A DNA stretch of 8,639 bases, taken from assembly GCA_945899335.1 (NCBI GenBank), contig CAMDIP010000047.1:1-8639 (forward strand). Reading direction: 5' to 3'. Below, one piece after another: positions 1 through 5,853 of this stretch; positions within the stretch are counted from its first letter, which is position 1, and each line of letters starts with the position of its first letter. This DNA comes from Bordetella parapertussis. Lineage in GTDB: Bacteria > Pseudomonadota > Gammaproteobacteria > Burkholderiales > Burkholderiaceae_C. The notes below the pieces were generated by a model. The model was not told where the DNA came from. It was given only the letters and a program-made list of their open reading frames with translations, and ran no database searches. Made by a program: the position numbers and the translations under genes.

Positions 1-953
1 TATTCAAGTTCAACGGCTTGGTGAAACAGATCAATGATGTCTGCCTTGAAGTCACTTGTCCACAAATGCGGATTTTCAAGTTTGATTTGGTTGATCAGAT
101 CAATACCAAAATTGCAGTGCATGGATTCATCGCGCAAGATGTACTGGTATTGCTCGGCTGCACCGGTCATTTTGTTTTGGCGACCTAAGGCCAAAATTTG
201 CGTAAATCCGACATAGAAGAACAGGCCTTCCATCAAACACGCGAACACAATAAGTGACTTGAGCAAGGTCTGGTCAGTCTCGGGTGTCCCAGTGTGGAAA
301 TGGGGATTCATGATCGCATCAATGAAGGGGATCAAGAACTCGTCTTTGTTGCGAATAGAAGAAACCTCATGGTAGGCATTGAAGATTTCACTTTCATCTA
401 GCCCTAAAGATTCAACGATGTATTGGTATGCGTGGGTATGAATGGCTTCTTCAAAGGCTTGACGCAACAAAAACTGTCTGCATTCGGGCGCTGTGATGTG
501 GCGGTAGGTGCCCAGCACAATATTGTTGGCTGCCAGTGAGTCTGCGGTAACAAAAAATCCTAAATTGCGCTTGATGATTCGGCGCTCATCTTCGGTCAGG
601 CCATTGGGGTCTTTCCACAAGGCGATATCGCGGGTCATATTGACCTCTTGCGGCATCCAATGGTTGGCACAGGTGGCAAGGTATTTTTCCCAAGCCCATT
701 TGTATTTAAAGGGGACCAACTGGTTGACGTCGGTTTGACCATTGATGATGCGCTTGTCAGCAGCATTCACTCGCCTACTGTCTGCCGTTTGGGCAGGCGC
801 TTGTGCGGCGGTGGATGGGGGGGCTGACACCACAGCACCATCGTCAAGAATTCGAGTGGTGGGAGAGGGCAAGGCAACCGCAGGCGGCGGCGAAATGTTT
901 CCTTGTAAAGGAACGGACGACAGTGGCAGTACTTCTTCTTCCCAGGTCAACAT
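1..953 (-). CDS. nrdB: Class Ia ribonucleotide reductase beta subunit NrdB (R2), 3' end cut by the window edge
   Basis: NrdB makes the tyrosyl radical that drives reduction of ribonucleoside diphosphates in NrdA; it acts in the cytoplasm as a dimer bound to NrdA. 317 complete codons are visible and the frame is still open at base 1, where the last full residues are ELE and the broken codon begins TA; family members continue with Tyr here, so I read it as truncation by the window and not a stop. Diiron ligands by alignment to E. coli R2: D138, E169, H172, E242, E276 and H279; the radical tyrosine is Y176 (EAIHTHAY), so this is the tyrosyl type and not the Phe-containing class Ic. Residues 1 to about 75 are a variable Pro/Ala-rich extension before the conserved core starts near [13 protein letters not shown]. 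The ATG start is supported by GGAA eight bases upstream and by the MLTWEEEV opening, which I recall from related NrdB proteins. It lies 135 bases downstream of nrdA, probably in the same transcript. Confidence 0.96.
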   Translation of the reverse strand, partial: MLTWEEEVLPLSSVPLQGNISPPPAVALPSPTTRILDDGAVVSAPPSTAAQAPAQTADSRRVNAADKRIINGQTDVNQLVPFKYKWAWEKYLATCANHWMPQEVNMTRDIALWKDPNGLTEDERRIIKRNLGFFVTADSLAANNIVLGTYRHITAPECRQFLLRQAFEEAIHTHAYQYIVESLGLDESEIFNAYHEVSSIRNKDEFLIPFIDAIMNPHFHTGTPETDQTLLKSLIVFACLMEGLFFYVGFTQILALGRQNKMTGAAEQYQYILRDESMHCNFGIDLINQIKLENPHLWTSDFKADIIDLFHQAVELE

Positions 954-990
954 AGTGGTGTTTCCATCATTCTGATTATCAATGGAGAAA

Positions 991-1016
991 TGTGAAATTC
1001 ACAGAAATCATTCACA
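991..1016. repeat. TGTGAA/TTCACA inverted repeat plus direct copy of ATTCACA
   Basis: Bases 991-1003 read TGTGAAATTCACA, a 6-bp inverted repeat around one central base. ATTCACA at 997-1003 recurs at 1010-1016, 13 bases away. The cluster sits about 40 to 60 bases upstream of the nrdB start. It could be a protein-binding site, an RNA structure near the nrdB ribosome binding site, or chance in an A/T-rich gap. The spacing of TGTGA and TCACA (3 bases) does not fit a Crp/Fnr-type site (6 bases). Confidence 0.35.
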
Positions 1017-1049
1017 TTCCCCTCGGGTTTTGTTGTTGATTTACGTCGA

Positions 1050-1067
1050 CGCACACGGTTGTATGCG
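1050..1067 (-). other. Intercistronic RNA hairpin between nrdA and nrdB
   Basis: Read on the minus strand, CGCATAC-AACC-GTGTGCG folds into a 7-bp stem (one G-U pair in RNA) with a four-base loop. It lies 21 bases after the nrdA stop. No U-run follows (the next bases are TCGACG), so it is not a standard intrinsic terminator. It could protect the nrdA 3' end after processing, or set the nrdA:nrdB ratio. Confidence 0.45.
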
Positions 1068-1088
1068 CTTGGCAAAAAGTAGGTGTTG

Positions 1089-4007
1089 TTATTGACAGGC
1101 CTCACAGGTGGGGTCCTCAGTACCGCACACCTTGATATCGGTTGCCGGTGCTTGCGCTTGAACTTGTGCGCGCGCACTTGCAGCAGCAATTTCCATGGCG
1201 CTCAAACCCGAACCAGAGCCAGAGGCCACGGCATTGTGCGAACCGGATTGAACAGTGGATTTTTCAGCCTGTGTGGCGCTGGTGGTGCGCAAATAGTAGG
1301 TGGTTTTGAGGCCACGCAACCATGCAAGCTTGTAGGTTTCGTCAAGCTTTTTACCTGAAGCGCCGGCCATGTAAATATTGAGAGATTGCGCTTGGTCTAT
1401 CCATTTTTGACGACGCGCAGCAGCCTCGACCAGCCACTGGGTTTCCACTTCAAAGGCGGTTGCATATAAATCTTTGAGGTCTTGGGGAACGCGGTCAATG
1501 GGTCGCAAAGAGCCGTCAAAGTGTTTGAGATCCATGACCATCACATCGTCCCACAGGCCAAGGCGTTTGAGATCCTTCACCAAATAAGCGTTGATGATGG
1601 TGAACTCACCCGACAGATTGGACTTGACTGACAGGTTGCCAAAACACGGTTCAATAGAGGCGTCCACACCCACAATGTTGGAGATGGTGGCGGTCGGCGC
1701 AATCGCGACACAGTTGGAGTTGCGCATACCGTCAATTTTGATTTTTTGACGCAACGCTTCCCAGTCCAAGGTGGTGCTACGGTCGACTTCAATATAGCCA
1801 CCGCGAGCTTTTTCCAGCATGTCTAGAGTGTCCAACGGGAGGATACCTTGATCCCACAAAGAACCTTGGTAGGTGGAGTAGCGACCGCGCTCTTTAGCGA
1901 GTTCTGTGGAAGCCCAGTAAGCGTAGTAGCAAACAGCTTCCATGGAGCTGTCGGCGAATTCGATAGCCGCTTTGGACGCATAAGGCACACGCATTTCATA
2001 GAGACTGTCTTGAAAAGCCATGATGCCCATGCCAACAGGACGATGTTTGAAGTTGGAGTCGCGGGCTTTCTTGACAGCGTAATAGTTGATGTCGATCACG
2101 TTGTCGAGCATGCGCATGGCAGTATTCACGGTGCGCTTGAGTTTGTCGTGGTCAAGTTCAGGCCCGTTTGCGCCTTGTTTAAGGTGCTGAATGAGGTTGA
2201 CCGACCCCAAGTTGCAAACAGCTGTTTCAGTGTCGCTGGTATTGAGGGTGATTTCGGTACACAGGTTAGAGGAGTGAACCACGCCAACGTGTTGCTGGGG
2301 TGAGCGCACATTGCATGCGTCTTTGAAAGTAATCCAAGGATGGCCTGTTTCAAACAGCATGGTCAGCATCTTGCGCCACAGATCGGCCGCTTGCAAAGTT
2401 TTGGTCGGCTGAATCAGGCCTTGCTTGGCTTGTGTTTCGTAGTTGGTATAGGCCGTCTCAAACTCACTGCCGAACTTATCGTGCAAGTCTGGGGTGGTTG
2501 AAGGGGAAAACAATGTCCACTCGCCTTTTTCCATGACACGGCGCATGAACAAGTCGGGGATCCAGTTGGCGGTGTTCATGTCGTGCGTGCGGCGACGATC
2601 GTCGCCGGTATTTTTGCGCAACTCTAAGAACTCTTCGATATCCAAGTGCCAAGTTTCTAAATAGGTGCAGACAGCACCTTTACGCTTGCCGCCTTGGTTA
2701 ACTGCTACCGCGGTATCGTTGACGACTTTGAGGAAGGGCACAACGCCTTGCGACTCTCCGTTGGTGCCTTTGATGTGAGAGCCCAAGGCGCGCACTCGAG
2801 ACCAGTCGTTGCCCAAGCCGCCAGCGAATTTGGAGAGCAAGGCGTTTTCTTTGATGGACTCGTAAATGCCATCTAAATCATCAGGCACAGTGGTCAGGTA
2901 GCAGCTTGACAACTGGGGGCGCAAAGTACCGCTGTTGAAAAGAGTTGGTGTGCTGGACATGAAGTCAAAGGAAGACAACACTTCATAAAACTCGATCGCA
3001 CGGTCTTCGCGGTTGACCTCGCCCAGCGACAAGCCCATGGCTACGCGCATGAAAAACGACTGGGGTAACTCGATACGTTGCTTGCGCACGTGCAGAAAAT
3101 AGCGGTCATACAGGGTTTGCAGGCCTAAGTAGTCGAACTGAAGATCGCGCTCGGCTTTGAGCGCCTTGGCTAGGCGAGGTAAGTCAAACTGCAGAAGACG
3201 GGCATCGAGGAGTTCGTTATCGACACCCTTTTTGATGCAACTGGCGAAGTTATCAATATAGTTTTGAGCCATTTCGGCTTGGGTGACTTCCTTGCCCCAG
3301 ACTTCTTTTGCAATGGAGTACATCAACAAGCGGGCAGTGGCGTAGGTGTAGTCGGGTTCTTTTTCTATGAGCGTGCGCGCTGCAAGCACTGATGCTTTGT
3401 GCACCTCTTCCATGGGAATGCCGTCATAGAGGTTTCGCATGGTTTCATTGAGGATGGGCTCAGCTTGGATGTCTGCATTCAAGCCCGCGCAAGCTGCTTC
3501 AACCAATCCACGCAGTCGCGCCATGTCGAGCACCATGCGTTTGCCGCCGTCAATCACATGCAAGACGGGTTCAGCGGGAAGCGCTTGCTCCTTTTGGGCT
3601 GCACGTTCTTGGGTTCTTCTTTCGCGGTACAGAACATAGGCGCGCGCAACTTCATGGTGGCTGCCGCGCATGAGGCCGAGCTCGACTTGGTCTTGTACGT
3701 CTTCAATATGGAAGGTGCCGCCACCTGGGCGTGAACGCATGAGGGCGCGCACAACGGCTTGGGTGAGTTGGTCAACGGTTTCACGCACGCTAGCGGATGC
3801 AGCGCCTTGCGTGCCGTGAACGGCCAAAAAGGCCTTCATCATGGCCACAGCAATTTTGGCAGGCTCAAAAGGAACCACTGCGCCATTGCGTCGAATGATT
3901 TGGTAGTTGCTTAGGTTGGTCTGAAGCGCAGAGGACTTGTTGGCGTCTGTCAAGTCAGCGGGGTTGACATAGTTGGTGCTGACTGCAGAGGAGGAAGCAA
4001 TTTGCAT
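1089..4007 (-). CDS. nrdA: Class Ia ribonucleotide reductase alpha subunit NrdA (R1) with two ATP-cone regions
   Basis: NrdA is the catalytic subunit that reduces NDPs to dNDPs using the radical from NrdB and electrons from thioredoxin or glutaredoxin. It has 972 residues, about 200 more than E. coli NrdA. Residues about 35-127 are a typical ATP-cone (RRNGAVVPFEPAKI). Residues about 149-238 look like a second, more diverged cone (VIDGGKRMVLDMARLRGLVE), an arrangement like the tandem cones of Pseudomonas aeruginosa NrdA. The barrel follows: active-site C369 (SSCYLT), N581-C583-E585 (NLCTE), partner C598, phosphate-binding PTATISN at 771-777, and radical-path Y904-Y905 (KTTYYLRT). A flexible Ser/Gly/Ala/Gln-rich tail (about 910-958) leads to the C-terminal redox cysteines C968 and C971 (CEACQ), with an extra C961. 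The ATG start has AGGA 11 bases upstream. It is transcribed from the NrdR-box promoter at 4104-4132, with nrdB downstream. Confidence 0.97.
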   Translation of the reverse strand: MQIASSSAVSTNYVNPADLTDANKSSALQTNLSNYQIIRRNGAVVPFEPAKIAVAMMKAFLAVHGTQGAASASVRETVDQLTQAVVRALMRSRPGGGTFHIEDVQDQVELGLMRGSHHEVARAYVLYRERRTQERAAQKEQALPAEPVLHVIDGGKRMVLDMARLRGLVEAACAGLNADIQAEPILNETMRNLYDGIPMEEVHKASVLAARTLIEKEPDYTYATARLLMYSIAKEVWGKEVTQAEMAQNYIDNFASCIKKGVDNELLDARLLQFDLPRLAKALKAERDLQFDYLGLQTLYDRYFLHVRKQRIELPQSFFMRVAMGLSLGEVNREDRAIEFYEVLSSFDFMSSTPTLFNSGTLRPQLSSCYLTTVPDDLDGIYESIKENALLSKFAGGLGNDWSRVRALGSHIKGTNGESQGVVPFLKVVNDTAVAVNQGGKRKGAVCTYLETWHLDIEEFLELRKNTGDDRRRTHDMNTANWIPDLFMRRVMEKGEWTLFSPSTTPDLHDKFGSEFETAYTNYETQAKQGLIQPTKTLQAADLWRKMLTMLFETGHPWITFKDACNVRSPQQHVGVVHSSNLCTEITLNTSDTETAVCNLGSVNLIQHLKQGANGPELDHDKLKRTVNTAMRMLDNVIDINYYAVKKARDSNFKHRPVGMGIMAFQDSLYEMRVPYASKAAIEFADSSMEAVCYYAYWASTELAKERGRYSTYQGSLWDQGILPLDTLDMLEKARGGYIEVDRSTTLDWEALRQKIKIDGMRNSNCVAIAPTATISNIVGVDASIEPCFGNLSVKSNLSGEFTIINAYLVKDLKRLGLWDDVMVMDLKHFDGSLRPIDRVPQDLKDLYATAFEVETQWLVEAAARRQKWIDQAQSLNIYMAGASGKKLDETYKLAWLRGLKTTYYLRTTSATQAEKSTVQSGSHNAVASGSGSGLSAMEIAAASARAQVQAQAPATDIKVCGTEDPTCEACQ

Positions 4008-4058
4008 CTTGATTTAATTCCTGTTGTTCTGAATGCTTTGGTTAACTTGTGAAGTGCT

Positions 4059-4078
4059 GCTTGTTTCTGAGAACAAGC
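4059..4078 (-). other. Hairpin in the nrdA 5' leader
   Basis: On the minus strand GCTTGTT-CTCAGA-AACAAGC forms a perfect 7-bp stem with a six-base loop. It lies about 20 bases after the predicted transcription start and about 50 bases before the nrdA ATG. The stem is preceded by a T-rich run and is not followed by one, so it is not a terminator for nrdA. A 5' stabilising hairpin is plausible; a binding role is unknown. Confidence 0.4.
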
Positions 4079-4101
4079 AAAAAACAAAATGTGACTACCC
4101 C

Positions 4102-4117
4102 ACACTATATATGGGGT
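4102..4117. promoter_or_regulatory. NrdR box 1 (proximal) overlapping the nrdA -10 element
   Basis: ACACTATATATGGGGT matches the known 16-bp NrdR-box pattern ACACWATATATWGTGT at 14 of 16 positions by eye; the two mismatches are both in the right half. It covers the predicted -10 hexamer, so bound NrdR would block RNA polymerase. NrdR is the ATP/dATP-sensing repressor of nrd operons. No nrdR gene is in this window. Confidence 0.85.
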
Positions 4118-4132
4118 CGAAACTCTTTTCAA
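4104..4132 (-). promoter_or_regulatory. Predicted sigma70-type promoter of nrdA(B)
   Basis: On the minus strand TTGAAA (4127-4132) and TATAGT (4104-4109) are separated by exactly 17 bases, close to consensus. The transcription start is expected near 4097, giving a leader of about 90 bases. The -10 lies inside NrdR box 1 and the -35 ends one base short of box 2. An A/T-rich stretch upstream (about 4155-4180) could act as an UP element. Confidence 0.75.
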
Positions 4133-4133
4133 C

Positions 4134-4149
4134 ACACTACGTGTAGTGT
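4134..4149. promoter_or_regulatory. NrdR box 2 (distal), abutting the nrdA -35
   Basis: ACACTACGTGTAGTGT is an inverted repeat with perfect 7-bp arms (ACACTAC/GTAGTGT) around a 2-base centre. It fits the NrdR-box ends, but the middle is CGTG where the consensus is AT-rich. Its centre is 32 bp from that of box 1, about three helical turns, so both boxes face the same side of the DNA. That is the tandem layout known for NrdR sites. Confidence 0.85.
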
Positions 4150-4154
4150 TTGCG

Positions 4155-4178
4155 AAAAAAATGCGAATTTACTAAATT
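4155..4178 (-). terminator. Weak candidate terminator after ampD
   Basis: On the minus strand AATTTAGTAAATT (an A/T-only 5-bp stem, loop AGT) spans the ampD stop and is followed by CGCA and a run of seven T. The stem is too weak for a confident intrinsic terminator. If transcription does not stop here, the ampD cluster reads through into nrdA. Confidence 0.25.
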
Positions 4179-4750
4179 AAGCCAAGCTCTGCAGGAAAGT
4201 TCGTAGCTTTCAGACCTGCACCGTGTTGCAAATACCGCCAAGTAAAACCCTCACCTGGGTCTTTTTTGCGTTCAGGCGCGATATGTTCATGCCCTGCAAT
4301 GAAAGAAATCGGGTATTGAGACAGGAGCATGGGCAAAAGAGAAATTAAACTTTCGTATTGGTATGCACTGAAAGTTTCGCCTTCTGTGCCTTCAAGCTCT
4401 ATACCAATAGAGAAGTCATTGCAATTGGTGCGTCCTGAGTGGGTTGACACACCGGCATGCCAAGCACGCTCGTCACAACTGACAAACTGAATTAATTCGC
4501 CGCCACGGCGAATCAAAAAATGCGCAGAAACCTTGACGCCACGAAGTTGGTCGTAATAGGGATGGTTGTCATGGTCAAGGGTATTGGTGAAAAACTGTTC
4601 GATGGCGTCTCCGCTGAACTGCCCTGGGGGCAAGCTGATGGAGTGCATCACCAGCAAATCAGTTGAAACGCCCGTTGGTCGGGGTTCAAAGTTGGGCGAG
4701 GGAACATGCTTGGCAAACCTGTACCAACCCTTGGACCAGCAAGCGGACAT
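4172..4750 (-). CDS. ampD: 1,6-anhydro-N-acetylmuramyl-L-alanine amidase AmpD
   Basis: AmpD is a cytoplasmic zinc amidase that removes the stem peptide from 1,6-anhydroMurNAc during peptidoglycan recycling. In species with AmpR/AmpC its loss induces beta-lactamase. With the ATG at 4750 the protein has 192 residues, against about 183 in E. coli. Zinc ligands H36 (LLVMHSISLPPG), H154 (AGHEHIAP) and D164 (KKDPG) are present, as are E118 (SIGIELEG) and K162, so the active site looks intact. Other family landmarks are KVSAHFLIRRGG and DERAWHAGVS. The same frame stays open 35 codons further upstream, but those codons lie inside the preceding gene and do not resemble AmpD; the chosen ATG has GGAAGG nine bases upstream and follows that gene's stop by 5 bases. 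It is probably the last gene of the ypjD-like/PP0621-like/ampD cluster. No AmpR or AmpC gene is in the window. Confidence 0.95.
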   Translation of the reverse strand: MSACWSKGWYRFAKHVPSPNFEPRPTGVSTDLLVMHSISLPPGQFSGDAIEQFFTNTLDHDNHPYYDQLRGVKVSAHFLIRRGGELIQFVSCDERAWHAGVSTHSGRTNCNDFSIGIELEGTEGETFSAYQYESLISLLPMLLSQYPISFIAGHEHIAPERKKDPGEGFTWRYLQHGAGLKATNFPAELGLI

Positions 4751-4755
4751 ATTGG

Positions 4756-4980
4756 CTAGCCTTCCTTGGCGTCTCGGTGCGCTGCACTGCAATAAAAACC
4801 AAGTGAGCCCTCTTGGGCATCGGATTGGGGCAGATGCAGATCGCAATGCCCGCATCGCACCATATTTAAAGCTTTGTGCGAGTGGCTCGCGTCATCCTGC
4901 GTGTTGTTTTTGTCACGGCGCTGCGTTTTTAGCCACCAAAGCACCACACCGAGAACGGCAAACAAAATAAGGTATTTCAC
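4756..4980 (-). CDS. Small membrane-anchored zinc-ribbon protein, PP0621 type (74 aa, GTG start)
   Basis: The function is unknown. The protein has one N-terminal membrane segment (residues about 3-17, starting (M)KYLILFAVLGVVLWW), then a basic stretch (KTQRRDK), a polar linker, and a small cysteine module: C43-GH-C46 and, after about 17 residues, C64 with H68. This looks like a treble-clef or zinc-ribbon facing the cytoplasm. The layout matches a conserved hypothetical family I know as PP0621. The GTG start overlaps the stop of the upstream membrane gene as GTGA, which implies translational coupling; I see no good ribosome binding site of its own. A longer version starting near 5109 would bury an ATG start inside the neighbour and push the membrane segment away from the N-terminus, so I reject it. 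It ends 5 bases before ampD. The topology and zinc binding are inferred. Confidence 0.82.
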   Translation of the reverse strand: MKYLILFAVLGVVLWWLKTQRRDKNNTQDDASHSHKALNMVRCGHCDLHLPQSDAQEGSLGFYCSAAHRDAKEG

Positions 4981-5789
4981 AGGACTTTGTGCAACAGCAC
5001 TTCCAGTACAAAGCGCGACCCGACATAGGCCAGCAGCAACATGGCCGAGCCCAAATAAAGCAAGCGAATCGCTAAGGGGCCGCGCCACCCCCTGGCCAGG
5101 CGTCCCCAAATCAGCAGCGCATAGGTAAGCCAGGCCATGATCGATAAAACGGTTTTGTGGTCCCAGCGCAAGGCGTTGTCGGACCCATACAAACGTTCAC
5201 CAAACAAAAGCCCCGCAAAAAGGGTGGCTGTGAGCAGGAAAAAACCAATATGCACAAAGCGAAATGTCAGCCGCTCGAGGGTCATCAGGGGCAAGCCAGA
5301 GGGGTCAGCTTCTGCCAAGCGAATTTGACGCTCGGCGCGGTTCATCAACCCCGCATGGACTACGGCAGCAGCAAATAAAGCATAAGAGGCCATACCCAGC
5401 GCCCAGTGAAGCGGCAGCCACAGCGAGGCCGCGGCATGTAAATCGTGCCCAGGGAAAAACAAGGGCAAAGTCACCGCCACCAAGCCAGCACCAGAAAGGA
5501 CCCAGCGGGTTTTCATTTGGGGGAACCAATGGTGTTCTAAGGTGTAGACCATCAGCACCAGCCAAGCGGTGGCGGACAAAGCGGGGGCGAAACCAAAGCG
5601 AGGGGTGGCGTCGGGCTCGGGGATGAGGCTGGCCAAGACACTCAAGCCATGGAAAAGGGAAATCACCCAAAGGTAATTTCGGCTTTGTTGGAGAGAAAGC
5701 CTGCCGCCTAAGAGCGCGCCCAGCGCATAAGCCAAAGCGGCAACCAAACCCCATACTGTGCTGAAGGTCGATGCGCTGAATACAATCAT
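4977..5789 (-). CDS. YpjD/CcsA-like cytochrome c assembly family membrane protein
   Basis: This is a polytopic inner-membrane protein of 270 residues with about eight hydrophobic segments (roughly 8-28, 38-56, 68-84, 97-113, 125-148, 177-197, 213-231, 243-264). It resembles the CcmC/CcsA/HemX group through H47, H128 (PLHWALGMASY) and the W209-D210-H211-K212 motif before a membrane segment; WDHK is typical of YpjD-like members and replaces the tryptophan-rich heme-handling motif of true CcsA. YpjD of E. coli also lies next to ffh, which supports this call over a dedicated cytochrome c maturation role; no other ccs or ccm gene is present. The biochemical role is not established. The ATG at 5789 has no clear Shine-Dalgarno in front, so translation may start weakly or from a leaderless message. 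It heads a probable three-gene operon ending in ampD. Confidence 0.88.
   Translation of the reverse strand: MIVFSASTFSTVWGLVAALAYALGALLGGRLSLQQSRNYLWVISLFHGLSVLASLIPEPDATPRFGFAPALSATAWLVLMVYTLEHHWFPQMKTRWVLSGAGLVAVTLPLFFPGHDLHAAASLWLPLHWALGMASYALFAAAVVHAGLMNRAERQIRLAEADPSGLPLMTLERLTFRFVHIGFFLLTATLFAGLLFGERLYGSDNALRWDHKTVLSIMAWLTYALLIWGRLARGWRGPLAIRLLYLGSAMLLLAYVGSRFVLEVLLHKVL
5781..5786 (+). promoter_or_regulatory. Candidate -10 element for ffh
   Basis: TACAAT overlaps the start region of the divergent membrane gene, about 68 bases before the ffh ATG. No matching -35 hexamer is evident at 16-18 bases, so this is a weak suggestion. The gap 5790-5853 (64 bases) must carry or adjoin promoters for both directions; it also holds a short GCCC-TTCA-GGGC stem at 5812-5823 in the ffh leader. 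Confidence 0.25.
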
Positions 5790-5853
5790 GTCAACAGTTT
5801 AGCGTCTTGTAGCCCTTCAGGGCGCATCCCCCCGATTTCTTTCAGGCGTAACT

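Larger units (their letters stand above)
954..1088. other. nrdA-nrdB intercistronic gap with hairpin and repeats
   Basis: This 135-base non-coding stretch is long for two genes normally transcribed together. On the transcribed (minus) strand it contains a hairpin at 1050-1067 and a cluster of TGTGAA/TTCACA half-sites at 991-1016. No NrdR-box-like palindrome and no convincing promoter were seen, so nrdB probably depends on the nrdA promoter, possibly with processing or partial termination in the gap. A frame that crosses the gap from the nrdA 3' end has no gene-like properties. Confidence 0.6.

Noticed and set aside
1..3. Possible NrdB stop codon at the left edge
   Set aside because: The broken codon begins TA, but R2 proteins of this type continue with Tyr here and need the C-terminal region. 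Truncation by the window is the simpler reading.
991..1003. Crp/Fnr-type operator
   Set aside because: The TGTGA and TCACA arms are 3 bases apart and not 6, so the site does not fit that family.
947..1189. 80-codon frame crossing the nrdA-nrdB gap
   Set aside because: It overlaps the nrdA 3' end out of frame and runs into nrdB. It is Arg/Lys-rich with no ribosome binding site, although its stop near the nrdB start looks superficially like coupling.
1848..2303. 151-codon plus-strand frame inside nrdA
   Set aside because: It is antisense to strongly conserved NrdA coding sequence, has no recognisable domain, and reads as a shadow of codon bias.
4751..4855. Longer AmpD start adding 35 N-terminal residues
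   Set aside because: The extra codons lie inside the preceding small gene and do not resemble AmpD. The ATG at 4750 has a good ribosome binding site and gives the usual family length.
4981..5109. Longer version of the small zinc-ribbon protein (117 aa)
   Set aside because: It would overlap 43 codons of the membrane gene, and the N-terminal membrane segment begins exactly at the GTG that overlaps the neighbour's stop.
5305..5754. 149-codon minus-strand frame overlapping the YpjD-like gene
   Set aside because: It is in another frame of the same strand as a clear membrane protein. Its Arg/Pro/Cys-rich composition has no protein-like features.
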